Source: Epichloe hybrida (Eukaryota; Ascomycota; Sordariomycetes; Hypocreales; Clavicipitaceae). From it: a DNA stretch of 64,000 nucleotides. The notes under the pieces were generated by a model. The model made no database searches, was not told the DNA's origin, and saw only the letters and a list, made by a program, of their open reading frames with translations. Both the position numbers and the translations under genes were made by a program. The stretch spans positions 22,172-86,171 of the forward strand of contig JAFEKR010000071.1 of assembly GCA_019022495.1 (NCBI GenBank), read 5' to 3'. Position 1 is the stretch's first letter. Each line of letters begins with the position of its first letter. This document shows positions 1 through 12,700 of the stretch, one piece after another.

Positions 1-1800
1 CCCTTAGGGCCTTTTAGGTATTACTAGCCTCTTTATTAGACTCTCCTGCACTTATAAATTAAACTATAAGGGCCTTTCTTAGTCTCCCTTGCTTTCTCTT
101 AGCTAGTGCCTATAGCTCTTTGCTTACTTCTATTAGAGAATCTCTTTTATTAGTAGTAGTTAGTTATATAGTTACTTCTTCCTTTGTGTTACTAGGCTTT
201 ATCTCCTGCTACTCTAGTGTATTATAGGGCTTTATCTCCTACTACTCTAGTCCCTTTATAATATATAGGTCTTTATAGTAAGGCTTTACTACTATAAAGC
301 GAAACTTTACTAGGCTATAGGGCATATTAACTATATAGGTCTCTCTATTAGTAGTAAGTAGCTTATAAGGGCTATGCTAGCTACCCTTCTCTCTCTATAT
401 GTGTATATTAGCCTATAGGGGTAGCTAATGTATAGGTACTATGTTAGGGCTATTCTAGGCTTTAAGGGTATTACAGACCTGCTATAAAGCTAAAAGACGT
501 TAGACTTTATTAGTAGCTTTGTGAATTACCTTAGTATATTAAATAATAGAGACGCTTAGCAGTAACTTATCTATTATTTATAGGTAGCCTCTAAAGACTA
601 GCACGGTTAGGATAATACTATTTAGGCTTATAGAGTTGTTAATAGCCTTAATAGCTATTTGGAGGCGTTGCTCTAGCGCAAGCTCTGTTCTAATTAAGTC
701 TGTGATAATATTATAGGCTCGGTGTAGAGGTCTGTAGTATCTCTTAACTTTTCTAATGCTATTATAAGCTTTAATTAGTATCTTACTGGTTTTAATTAAT
801 ATTAATTAAGCATAATACCTGAATTTAGTAGAAGCGAAGTTGTTACTAGCATTATAGATAATCTAATCTAGAGGTCCGAGATAAGTATTAATCTAATATT
901 CGTAGATTGCATCCTAGATATCTTAAGCCTTCTGCTTCTTTGGATTAAGGAACTAGGCTACCTGGAATAAGGTTGCTGAATTAATGATGTAAAGCACTAG
1001 TTAGCTATTAATCTACACGATATTAACAATGATCTTATAGTTAAATTTGTAGTTATCTTTAATTATGAATTTGAATTAACTAGGGGCCTTTCTATGTATC
1101 TAGTAATAGTGGCAAACTTTAGTTAATTCCTTAATTGCCTAGCGTTTAACTTTATAACTAGCTTAGTGAAGGATCTTTATAAGTTATTAAACGGAAGGGT
1201 AACTAAGTTAACAATATAATTAATAGATATCTCCTTCTAAAAGGTAGAAGGCGACTGTTTCTCTTACTTCTAGTAACCACTAAGGGTGTCCCTATTATTA
1301 CATAATAGGTATAGTTTTGTTACCTTAGATAAGTACGTTAGCAAGGTTATTAATCTTGACTTATATCTTATCTATATTAGTAATTAAGAAGAGGAAGGGG
1401 GTAGCTATATTAAGGACGTAAAATTTAAGCTCTCTAAGTTCTATAGGCATATAAAGGATTCCTTTTGTAATTACTAATCTAGCGCTAAATATGATAATTT
1501 AGGGTTCGTAGGGGGTTACCTTTAATAAAGGTATTAATCTTAATAAAGCCTTTACTTATGCCTCTCCTATAGTTAACTTTCCTATAGCACTAGTGTTAGG
1601 CATAATCTCTCTAAAGACCTCTTTGGAATAGTGTTCTTTAGAGATATAGTAAATTAAGCCTTTATTACACTCTTATGGCTTATAGAGCTCTTGTTTAAGG
1701 AATATGTGTTAAAAAGCTTGATTATGTAAGGTCGCTAGGACGTTAACGTTAGCGGCGTTGTGGTTGGTCTGTGGTCCTAAATAGAAGAATTATATGATGC
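1..1800 (-). mobile_element. Ty1/Copia-type retrotransposon relic (protease and integrase part), RIP-decayed, runs off the left edge
   Basis: Reading the minus strand through many TAA/TAG codons gives a recognisable fungal Copia polyprotein. A protease-like stretch lies at about 1,640-1,380; its D-T/S-G active-site motif now reads N-T-S (codons at 1,603-1,589). It is followed by the conserved T-P-F-L-F/L segment. An integrase core follows at about 1,125-815, with a CHxC-like zinc-finger remnant, a KAPS-FKF segment and a TYLGP-D block. Reverse transcriptase should lie at lower coordinates and partly outside the window. Stops replace Gln and Trp codons, and Asp has become Asn, which is what RIP (C to T, G to A) produces. 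I could not place either LTR, so the right boundary is approximate. It cannot be active. Confidence 0.7.
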
Positions 1801-4800
1801 TTAGATGTGTTATTAATGGTAGCTCCTTGATATTATTATTATTATCTTTAGCTTCTGTATAAGCTATAAGATATGCTTCCTAATTCTTACCTAAGCCTTT
1901 ATTAGGCTTGTTATTATTCTACCCTTTATAGGAGGTAAGGAATGCCTAGAATCTCTTCTCTAAAGGGGGTGTATAATATATTTTGCTAGCTTACTAGCGG
2001 TCCTTTTCCTTTTAATATTCTTTAGCAAAGTAATTAGAGGACTAGTAGCTGCTCTTACTATATATAAAGCAGCGCTTAGTGCTTAGCCTAGGGCTTTATT
2101 TATAATAACTTCCTTTGCTATAGGGGGATAATTACTATCTATACTAATAATTAGTAAACATAGCCTCTAGAGGGTCTCCTTATTAGTACTAAAGGTATTA
2201 GGAGGACTTCTTATTTAATTCCGTAATAGTAATTACCTTACGGAGGTCTCTAGTAAGACTTTTAAAGCCTATAGAGTATATATATTTTACTATCTAATAT
2301 TTAGGCACACTAGCTATAGTGTTTAAGGCTTGCTTATAGAGTTTAGTATTTACTATCTTAGTAGGGTATAGGCCTCTATAGATCTTCTTAAGAGTTAATA
2401 ATATAATCTTAAGGCACTTAAGCTTACTTTTATTAGGGTTCTTCTTAATTGTGCTCTTTAGCGTTATGCTACTTTATTTATAGTAATAGAATTACTAGTT
2501 ACTTTCTATCTTAAAGTGTTAATAAATATAAGTAATTATCTCTTTATAAAAATAGTTATTCCTAAAGAGGTAATTAAGGTAGTATTACTTAGTATTACTT
2601 ATTAATATAATAGGGAAAGCCTTCTAATAATGTATTTAAGGAAAGTTAATTCTATCACACTTATTTTTAAAGAGTGTGATCTTTAGTGTTAAGAAGTTAT
2701 ATAGCTTTCTACTATATTAGTTACTATCCTTGTATATCTTTGTAAGCTCTAAGATTTTCTTTGTAATCTAATCTTTAGAGGGGAATTACTATAAAGGCAT
2801 AATTTGTTATAAATAATAGTCTACTAGTTATTCTTAATAATGATTATCTAGATAGAGCTATTAATATAATAGGGATTATTATAGGGGTTTTTGTGAGGGT
2901 TTAAGTAATCTCTAGGGTTAAGGAAGGTTAATTTCTAGGGTAGGTTATTAGGGCTATTAATATTAAGGTTCTAGGGGCTTAGAAGATTATAGTCTTTCTT
3001 GTGATCTTTCCTATAACTAAAGGGGTATTAAGGTTTAATAAAGCACTTCCTTAAGTAATACTAGGATTAAATATCCTAGGCCTTACCTAATAAGGACGCC
3101 GTAATCTTGTAAAGAATTACGTAATTCTCTAATAATATCCTTAGATGCCCTTTTAAAGGTGTCTTTAGACTAGCCTTTAAAGTCTTCTTAGAACGATTCC
3201 TATAGGTTATTATCTCTCTATCCTTAATGCTTACTAAGATTAATAAATCTTATAATCTAGTTATTAAGCTTAAGCTACGTAGTAGTGTCTGGATCTAGCT
3301 TAATAGATTCTTTCTAGTTATATAAGAATTCGTGAGTAAGCTATTAAAGGCATAGGGGTAATTTATGCCTTTAAGGTCTCTCGGGGGTAATGATTAGAGC
3401 CTTGCTATTACTAGTAGCCCTTCCTCTTATAGAAGGTCTAGATTCCTTTACTATCTTTAACTATAAAAGGAATATTGCTAATTTGTTGTTTTTACTACTA
3501 ATTAAGCTCCTGTGTTTGCCTATTACTATTGCGAGGTTTTTCTTTTGTATTTTAGGAGCGTTATCGCTCTAATAAAATTAGAAGATCGCGAAAACAGGAA
3601 AAACGGAGGAAAAAGCAGCAGAAGTAGCAAAAGCAGTAATAACAAATCAATAGAGATAAAGAAAGCAATAGAAGTTCTAAAAGTAACTGGAAAATGATAG
3701 GGAAAGTAATAAGGGAATAATAGGAATTACTACTTCCTGTTTTTTGTAAAAAGAAGGGAAGGAGGTAATCTCTCTTTCTTGCTAATAAGCATGGGGTGAA
3801 TAGCACTAATAATAAAGGGGGTAAAAAACAAGTAGTAAATGCTTGTAAGAAGAGATTAAAGGTCTGTTAGATAAAGGGAATATTTATAGAGAAGTTATAA
3901 ATGTATTAGCTAGCTTGGCTAAGGTTATTTAACGTCAGGTTTGAAATAAATACCTCGCGGCGATAGATTTGGTTAGTTAGTTAGTTTTCTTATAATAGAC
4001 AATAAAATTAATAATTAATAATAATATCCCGGATAGATATAACAAAGTTATATCCCTAAGCCTAAGGGTTAATAGATTAATTCCTTAGAAGCCTAATAAG
4101 CTTGTAACTAGGATTCTAGTCTCTTCCTTTAGTACACTTATGTAGTTGTGCCTCTTTACCATAATAACCGTTATGGCATAATAAGGGGTAGTGGTAGTAG
4201 TATCTGTAGAAATGTCTTTTCTTGTAATACCTAGCTTATCTGTGGTTATGAAGTTAACCACTAATTAGTGTTAGATGCACTAAGGTCCTACGTAGGTAAT
4301 AAATCCCGTATAATTTGAAGTTAATAATAGATAGTTAGATAAATAGCTAGGAAAGAGAAAGAAGAGAGGGAAAGTCTAGATGCTAGAAAAGTGGACGAAA
4401 TTTGTATGTGGGGCATAAAAGGGGGTGGCGAATTGATGCAGCCAATCGCATCGCGTGCATCGCGCCGGACCCATAATTGGTCCGGTCTTTGGCCACGATT
4501 GAACCGATGAAGATCCGAAGGAATCAACAGTATCCTTAAGGTAGTAAATATATATATTAAAGATAAGGCATTACTCTAGATTAAGACTAGTAATATTCTA
4601 GTTACTTATAGGATCCTAAGAAGTAATAGTAGTAGTAAAAGACTCCCTAAGGCTATTCTAATACTCTCTCTTTTACATAAGAAGATTAGGATAGGTTCTA
4701 ATATAATTTCGCTAATTATAGGCTAAATCACAATCACGGTTCCTAAGTAATTTAACCTTATTAGTGTTAAGCTTAATATATAGAATCTAGTAAGCTATTT

Positions 4801-5726
4801 CCTACTAAGCCTCTAGCTAGACCTTATTCTCCTACTAAGGGTCTTCCTTAAACTTATCTTCTATTATAGGAGGTAGCTTACTATAGTAATTATAATAGTA
4901 AGCGCTAGCGTAAACTCTTTAATAATACATAAATACCTTATAAAACATAGCAAAACTCTCCTCATTTACTATCTTTAGCTAGTTATAGTTAGTATAGGGA
5001 TAGCTTAGTATAAGCTTTACTTTATAAAAGTCCTTAAAGCTTTTATTATTAGGATTAGCCTTATATTATAGGAAGTAATTTAGGACCTAGTTAGGTGCGT
5101 TAGGGAACTCTTACTAATACTTAGGCTTCTTAGAGAAGTTAATCTAGGTTAGGAACTAAAAATAATAAAAATCCTATAGGCTTATAGGGTGATTTAGGTA
5201 CTTCTAGTAAGAATTTAAAGTCTATTAGACCTAATCTTTACCCTTAGTAAGTAAATAATCCACCTACTAATACTTATTAGGTAAGCGGTAATTAACACTA
5301 TAAATAATATGTAATCCTTCTTAAAGGTTAAGGTTAAGTAATAGGTGGAGGACCTCTTATATAGACTAGTCTCTTTTAGTAATAAGTTTATTTATAAACT
5401 TAGTAATAAATCTAATAAGCCTATAACTTACGTTAACCCTAGGCAGAATCTCCTTAGCTATATCCTAGAAGGTCTTTAACTACTATTTAGCCTTACTATA
5501 ATACTTTAATATATAAGAGATAACGGCATATATGCCTATATAGGGCGTAAAGTTAATATTAGCAAGCTATAAGGCTATAACTATAGGGCTAAAGTTGTTT
5601 AGAAAGGTATTATTCTAAGCCCCATTAAATATAAGATACTGCGGGTTAAAGTTCCTTATAATAATTAGCTCTTTATAATATGCTTGTGGAAAGTAAAATT
5701 AGTAGTGTGTCTCCTTTCAAGAGCAT
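1801..5726. other. AT-rich, RIP-decayed repeat DNA without an intact gene
   Basis: This 3.9-kb stretch is dense in TA dinucleotides and in TAA/TAG in all frames, like the identified decayed retroelements beside it. On the minus strand at about 4,960-4,790 a protein-like reading is interrupted by a few stops but matches no family I can name; it may be a gag-like or other transposon remnant. Reading frames of 60-81 codons at about 3,390-3,810 are Ser/Lys-rich or low complexity and look fortuitous. A less mutated island sits at about 4,370-4,540. No tRNA or host gene was seen. Confidence 0.6.
4370..4540. other. Higher-GC island with a short hairpin inside the AT-rich block
   Basis: This roughly 170-bp stretch has CG dinucleotides and mixed composition, unlike the TA-rich sequence on both sides. 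It contains a direct repeat of GCATCGCG (two copies one base apart, about 4,447-4,463) and, just downstream, a 7-bp inverted repeat (CCGGACC / GGTCCGG with a 7-nt loop). It may be a fragment of unique DNA that escaped RIP, or the edge of an insertion. Confidence 0.45.
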
Positions 5727-5860
5727 CACATTACATTACATTACATTGTGTAATGTTTGTAATGTAATGTAATTATTACACATTACATTACATTACACAT
5801 TACATTACATTACATTACACCCCCCTTACATCACATTACATTACATTACATTACATTACA
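5727..5860. repeat. ACATT/TTACA pentamer array
   Basis: Tandem ACATT units with a few interruptions (GTGTAATG turns and a CCCCCC run near 5,820) fill this stretch. Some units are in inverted orientation around 5,745-5,770, so the array can fold back on itself. A second array of the same pentamer lies at 18,073-18,137, on the far side of the hAT/Gypsy composite. Confidence 0.9.
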
Positions 5861-6000
5861 TGTAATTATTTGTAATTATTTGTAATTATTTGTAATTATT
5901 TGTAATTATTTGTAATTATTTGTAATTATTTGTAATTATTTGTAATTATTTGTAATTATTTGTAATTATTTGTAATTATTTGTAATTATTTGTAATTATT
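5861..6000. repeat. TGTAATTATT decamer array, 14 perfect copies
   Basis: Fourteen identical, consecutive copies of a 10-bp unit follow the pentamer array without a gap. Perfect identity inside an otherwise RIP-mutated block suggests recent expansion, or that the unit offers no mutable CpA/TpG. The array is bounded on the right by a TTTGATTTTT run. Confidence 0.97.
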
Positions 6001-6060
6001 TTTGATTTTTTAATATTAAGGTTTATTCCTTTATTATAAGATATATATAGTTTATAAAAT

Positions 6061-6224
6061 ACTTTATAATACTTTATAATAGCTTATAATAGCTTATAAT
6101 AGCTAATAATAGCTTATAATAGCTAATAATAGTAATAATAGCTAATAATAGTAATAATAGTAATAATAGTAATAATAGTAATAATAGTAATAATAGTAAT
6201 AATAGTAATAATAGTAATAATAAT
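6061..6224. repeat. Short-unit AT array (ATAATAGCT grading into AGTAATAAT)
   Basis: Irregular 9-12-bp units built on TAATAGCT pass into a regular run of AGTAATAAT up to about 6,224. It is the third tandem array in a row between 5,727 and 6,224 and lies about 90 bp beyond the end of the hAT coding region, so it may sit within or just outside the 3' end of that element. Confidence 0.9.
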
Positions 6225-6314
6225 ATTAAATAAAGGGAAACGTTTATAAATGTTAAAAATATCTATTAAGGGAAAACTAGACTAAACTAGGAAAAAACCC
6301 TTATATAGACTTAC

Positions 6315-9213
6315 TTAATCTGAGTTAGAATATATATCTTCTAAGGAAGAGAAACTAGATAAATCCTGGGATTTATCTAATTTCTCTTTATCCTTAGAGG
6401 AAGATATAGTATCTGAATCCTCAGATAAAGAGCTATCATAATTATATAGCTCCGAATATTGCTTAATAGCAATATTTTCCTCCTTTTCCTAATTCTTTAG
6501 TAGAATTAGTTGCTTAATAGTATAATGCTTTAAGGAGGTTCGGCGCTTAGTAATAATATTACCTCTAGTATTAAAAGTGCTTTCTATTGCACTAGAAGTG
6601 GCAGGAATAGCTAGATATCTTCTAGCAAGTATACTTAAAATAGGGAAAGATTTTTGGTTATCTTCCCACCATTTAAATATATCTTCCTTTATTATAATAT
6701 TAGTATAGTAATATAATAGGATAGGAATAAATATTTACTTACCTTATCCTCTCTAGGGTCTAAGTTAGTAAAAGTAGGGATTTCATTCTTTCGAGTTCTT
6801 TAAATAGATTTATCCCTCTTATTTAGGAATAACCCTTTATAAAGGTTAGAAGATTTAGGCTTAGGCCGAGGGTTAGAAAAGGTTCTAGGCTGAATAGGCC
6901 CCCCAATTTCTACTTGAAATCAGGTATTTTCTGCCTCTGAATTCTCTGAATTCTCTGAATTCTCTAAGCCTAGCCCTAGGCCTAAATTAGCCTGATTTTC
7001 CTTATAAGTAGGAAGAAGCCTAGTAGTAAAGTTAGTAATAATAATAATAATAATAAACATTATACTTACAGATCATAATCCTTTTCTAGGTTATCTAGTA
7101 GCCTTTTTATTGTTTTTGGTTGTAATCTAAGCTTATCTTTTATAGTAATAAGATTAAGCCTAGGGTCTAATAACATAGCATATAAATAAGGCTTATAAAA
7201 GTGATAATTATTCCCTATGTCTTGTGGGAAATAATTACCTAGCTTTTCTAAGCCAATATCTATAGAGGCTATAAAGACCTTACCAAAAGGATTATAAACA
7301 TGTTTCTAGTTAAATAGGTTAGTATAATTTAATTAGAAAAGGTAAAAAAGATACATACCTGATTATTATAAGCCTTTTGGTCCTCTTTAATATTATTAAG
7401 ATATTCATATATCTTAATAATAAAAAGTGGGACTAGACCTAAAGTATTATACTTCTGGCTTTGAAGTATAATAGTAGGCTCATAGAAAACCTCTAAAATA
7501 CTGCTTAAGGTAGCTAAATCAGCCCATTCTTGTGTTGTAGGCATTGCATCCTTAAGGGCAGCAATATTAGTTTCCCTATTAAGAAAAATAATAGCTTCTT
7601 TAAGCTCTAAAGAAGTATTAATTATCTTATAGGTCGAATTCCACCTAGTTTCGTTAGCTAAAGATATTATAAATTAGTTATAACTTATAAGAATAATATA
7701 AAAAGAAATAAAGACTTACCTAAAGGGATTTTTATAATATTATAATTCTTAGCTAAGTTGCCTTGTTTTTTTGCTTTTCTAAGGCATTTTAACCAAGTTT
7801 TATATAAAGCTTGGTTATTCTTAATAAGAATAGCAATCCTTTTAACCTTTCCTAGGATACCTATAACTAATATTAGTATTATAATAGTAAAAATAGTAAA
7901 ATAATTACTTACCATTGGCTAAGGATTTAAATTGTTGAAAATTAGGATTTCCTTGGATATGTGAAGTTTCTTTTGTAGAATAGTGAAGATATTCACTATT
8001 CTTAAAGCTTTCTAAGTTTTCCTTAGAAGATATAGATTTAATAAAACTCGTAATAATATCCTTAGCTATAATGTTTAAAACATGAGCTATACATCGGATA
8101 TTATATGGTTCAATACTAATATTATTATAACTCTTATTAATATAAGAAGTTATAAAAGTATTATTATTAGAACCATTATCCCGAGTAAAACTGTATATAA
8201 TTAGAATTAGAATTATATAATATATAATAATATTAGTTATTATTAAAAGAAATAACTTACCTAAGGATATCCTTGGGCTCTAAGTAATAATCCTTAATAA
8301 GATTATTAAAGCATTAGTGAATATAAGCTCTAGTATGTGAATTTAATAGATATTTAAATCCTATAAGTAAATAGTTAGTAAATAATAAGAATAATAAGAA
8401 TAATTAAAAGACTTACTAATTAGCTTATACTCAAGCTTAAAATTCGGATTAAGCTAGCTTATAATAACCCCTAGATAAGACTTTGAATTAAACGAAGTCC
8501 ATATATCTAGTTAAACTGAAATTAAACCTTGATGTTTAATTTGATATTGGATTTGTTGAAGGATTTTTTGCTTAGATGAATAATACATAGTATTTATCCT
8601 ATGTGTTATTGTTTGGTAGCTAAGCAAAGAAGCTAAATTATTATTCCTATATACATAAATTAGCTTAAATAACTAATTATTATAAGAGATTAATAAAAGG
8701 AAATAACTTACCTAGAATAATAATTAAGCAAATTTTTAAAAGATTTGCTATTAATTGTAGCAAAAGAAAGGTTATTTTCTAGTATAAATTTAATAACTAG
8801 AATAACTGCTTCTTCAGATGAAAATTCCTCTGAAATAGTGTGATTTCGAGGTCTTTTTGTTGAAAAAAAAGAGGTTAAAGAAGATTAATTTGTAGGGGTT
8901 AATACTACTGGAATCTTAGGTACTAAAAATAATATTAGTATATAAAAAATAGAATAAAATAGAATAGAATAGAATAAAAGACTTACTAGTAATCTTTTCA
9001 GGTTGTTTTTCTTTAGATTTAGAAGTAGCAATCTCCGGATGCTTAATTTAATAGTGATAAACACCATTAGAAGCTTGGAATCTTCTTGCTTTACTTCTAA
9101 AAGTAAAAGTGCAATTAGATTGCGTACAAAAGCATATAATTTCCCTTTCTTTATTATATTTAATATCAGATAACTGATAATTAAATAAATTATGGGTAAA
9201 AATATATGCTTTT
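6315..9213 (-). pseudogene. hAT-family transposase, C-terminal part (main body), interrupted by a Gypsy insertion
   Basis: Read on the minus strand, the 9,213 end continues in frame from the N-terminal fragment at 16,653-16,440. A BED-like zinc finger (C-X4-C, then a YHY-stop-IKH segment) lies at about 9,150-9,030. A segment with the hAT catalytic-core look (W..L..L..IL..FYEPT) lies at about 7,520-7,400. The diagnostic hAT dimerisation domain (WWED, FP.LS.LARRYL.IPATS..IEST) lies at about 6,670-6,490. A TAG at 6,491-6,489 stands where the frame otherwise continues to TAA at 6,317-6,315, giving an acidic Ser-rich tail. At least nine GTAAGT/GTATGT donor-like sites (about 8,990, 8,710, 8,410, 8,258, 7,905, 7,716, 7,352, 7,065, 6,735) suggest an intron-rich gene. 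Stops are few and fit CAA/CAG to TAA/TAG. It is not functional because of the insertion. Confidence 0.8.
9209..9213. repeat. Target-site duplication of the Gypsy element (left copy)
   Basis: CTTTT directly before the 5' LTR matches CTTTT directly after the 3' LTR (16,440-16,444). Five bases is the usual length for Ty3/Gypsy integration. Removing the element and one copy joins the two hAT fragments in one reading frame (Ser-Ser-Lys-Ala-Tyr across the junction). Confidence 0.92.
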
Positions 9214-9432
9214 TGTAAGGGCTTGGGCTTTGCCTAAGCATTTTCCGTGTAGCAGGAAGGGTAGGGGCAAGCAGGAATAGGTAAGGTAAGGAAAGGGGGG
9301 CTTACATAAGGAGCTAAGGGGGTATAAGGGGCATTACTAGGGATAGTCTCTTCTCCTTTCCCTTCTCTTCCCTAAGTCTCTTAATACTATATTAACGCCT
9401 TATTATAGCTACCTAGGGGCTAGTTTATAATA
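9214..9432 (+). repeat. 5' LTR of the Gypsy element
   Basis: This 219-bp copy begins TGTAAGG and ends ATAATA; the matching end of the 3' LTR is ATAACA, so the original end was TG...CA. Its first about 130 bp keep C and G where the 3' LTR has T and A. Its last about 87 bp (from 9,346) have T and A where the 3' LTR keeps C and G. All differences are transitions. Confidence 0.95.
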
Positions 9433-9779
9433 ATTAAGAGACTTCCTTTAGTCTAAAAAGAAGGCTACTAAAAGAAATAAAGCAAATAATAATAGACCTA
9501 ATAGACATGCTTTATCCTTATAACTAACCTAGCTAGGGGACTTACACCCCCCTATCTAAAGCCGCGGTACTACTAGAAGCCTAGAATACCTAGTTTAAGA
9601 CACTTTAACTAATGCTAGCATAGTAGGCAAGGGTAATTAAGAGCCTATAATAACATATACATGCAAACCTAGAATTAGTAGTATAATAAAACTTCCTACT
9701 AAACGCCCTAATAGACCTTACTAGAATTAATCTAGATTATATTTTACTTTAGGGGCTAGCCTTACTATCCCTTATATTA

Positions 9780-12700
9780 CAAATCCGCCAAAAACTAATT
9801 CCTATAGGTAACCTATATAATAGTAATAAGGCTATATTTACTACCTAGAAGTTCCTAATAGAATATAAGTTAGAGGTGAATAAGGACTTTATTAGGTCTA
9901 ATAAGGACTAATAGGTGTTTATTTACTAGAACCTATTACTTAAGGTTTAGGCTTAGATTATATTATTCTTTAAGATAGGCTATATAAATAACTATAACCC
10001 TATAGCTTTCCTAACCTACTTAGAAATACTTTATATAAATCCCTATAAATAGGAGATAGCCCTTATAGAACTTAACTAGATAGAATAAGGGGTAGGGGAG
10101 CTATTTACTATGTTTTTTATTTATTTTAAATAAAAACTCTCCCTAGTAGGGGGGACTTATTAGACTAAGGATGTTAAGCTAGCTAAGCTTTAACACACAC
10201 TTAATAAGCATATAAGAGAAATATCTATTAGTAAGGGGATAAGCTAAATAGAATACTATATTATAGTTACTTAGTACTATAGTATTATAGTTAATATTAA
10301 ATCTTATGCCTTAGAGAAGAAGTTTCAGAACTAATACAAACCTTAGCTAGGCTAACCCGCCCCCTAATAAACAGACCATAATAGTAATACACCTATAATA
10401 AAAGTGCGTGCTATAATGACTTAATAAGGTAAGTAAAATAAGCTAGATAAGAAGGATAAGGGTCTAAAGAGAAATATAAATTAGCTAAGGGCTAAGTAAG
10501 TAACTTAGGTAAAACTAACTAAATGCTACTAAGAGGGGTGTTACTTATATTATAAATCTAAGGACTATTATATCTAGGAATACACCTTCCTCCTACCTTA
10601 CTAACCTAAGGTCTAGATTAACTTATATAGGGTAGACGTAGAAAGCGTAAATAAGGAGGTTACTATAAACTCCTTAGAAAATAAGTAGCCCTTAAGTAAA
10701 GTCTTATATAGGGGCAGAGGGGCTAGCTAGTAGCTATAGATTTAGATAAGTATAGCTAGTTTATAGATATAGATAGAGATATAGATTAATATATAGACTA
10801 ACTACCTTTCTTAATCCTAGTACTCTTTAATATATATTTTTATATTAATATCTAGATTAATTATAGCTATAATTACTATGGTGCTATTAGTAAATTAGTA
10901 GTAAGATAGCTTAGCCTAGAGCTTATATAACTGCTAAAATAAAGGCAAGTATATACTATAGTGGAAACAGAGAGAAAAGGGAGGTAATAAAGAGAGGAGT
11001 TCTCCTCTATTACTTATATAGTATAAGCTAGTATTAATATTAATAGGTAGGAGTTATTAGTGTACTTATATATTATCCTAGGTCTTACCTAGGATGTTAT
11101 CTTTAGTATACTATAGCTAGAGCATTATAATATTATAATTTATATAGCAAAATAGTAACTAGTAATTAGTGTAGCGGAGGGCCTTTATGTTTTAGAAGCT
11201 ACTAAGCGTAGGGGGGAAGCCCTAGTATAGGGGATTATTGGTTCCTTATATGCGGCTAAGGCGCGATAGGCATAAAAGATAAGGGATACTATAATAAGGT
11301 TTATAGCTATAAGCCTTAAAGAAATAATAATAGTGCTGTAGATTATAGTGCCTAAAATAAAACTAAATAGCTTTAATATAGCTATATTACTAAGGGAATT
11401 AGTAGACTTTACAAATCTTTTTAATAAGGCTAAAGCTAATAGCCTACCCCTATATAGGGGTTCCCTTAATTATTATATATGTTTACATAGGAATCCAGAT
11501 AGATCTAAACTAACACTCCTATAAGGTCCACTATATAACATGCTAAGGGATTAGTTATTAGAGGTTTATTACTAGATAATAGATTTAATAGATAAGGGCT
11601 AGATTTGTACTAGCTCCTTATTAGCTATAGCCCTTATCCTTCTTGTGAAGAAAGCGAATAAGGGATAGCGGTTTTACGTAGACTATTACGTACTTAATAA
11701 GATTATAGCATAGGATTAATATCCACTCCTATTAATTAAGGAGATACTATGCTCTCTCTCCTAGGCGCATTAGTTTATAAAGGTAGATATTTATATAGTA
11801 TTTTATAAACTATGGATAGCTAAGGGTAAGGAGCACCTTACTACCTTTTATACTAGGTTTAAACTATTTAAATAGTTAGTTTATCTATTTAGCCTAGCAG
11901 GTGTACTAGTAACCTTCTAATAGTATATTAATAAATCCTTAGGGGATGCGTTAGGGGACTTTATAATGGCTTACCTTAATAATATTCTAGTTTACTCTAG
12001 GGGATTAAGGAAGGACTATATAGTAAAGGTATAATTAATATTAGGATGCTTATGTTCTATAGGACTATACCTTAATATTAATAAGTCTATGTTTACTATT
12101 AAAGAGGTCTAATACCTAGGATATATTATTATAGCGGAACGCTTAATTTATCCTAATCCTATAAAGGTAGTGGCTATAAGGGAATAGGTAGTACCTATAA
12201 AGCTATAAGGGGTCTAAAGCTTCTTAAGGTTTATAAACTTCTATTATAACTTTATTAGTAACTTCTCTAAGTTAGTAGCCCCCCTTATTTATCTTACTAA
12301 GAGAAATACTTTATTTTACTAGGGACTAGAGGAGGATAAGGCTTTTAAGAGGCTAAAGAATACTTTTATTATATATCCTATCCTAGTATAATAGGATCTA
12401 GACTGCCTTACGGTAGTAGAGGCTAACTGCTTAGGAATAGCCCTTAGTGGTTGCCTCTTATAATTAGGACTAGATAGCGTATTATACCTAGTAGCCTACT
12501 ACTCTACTAGTCTTATAGCATTATAGAAGAATTATATAATTTATAATAAGGAGCTACTAGCTATTATTTTATGCTTAAAGGCATGGTTAGTAGAGTTATA
12601 AGGCGTCTCCTGCCTATTTATAATTTATATAGACTATAAGAACCTAGAGTACTTTATAACACTAAGACTAATATTAGAATAGTAAGCTTAATAAGCAGAT

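Noticed and set aside
1..60. Possible telomere or subtelomere at the left edge
   Set aside because: No TTAGGG arrays occur; an AT-rich RIP block alone does not show chromosome position.
5861..6000. Regular repeats that might suggest a CRISPR-like array
   Set aside because: The units are directly adjacent decamers without spacers, in a eukaryotic genome.
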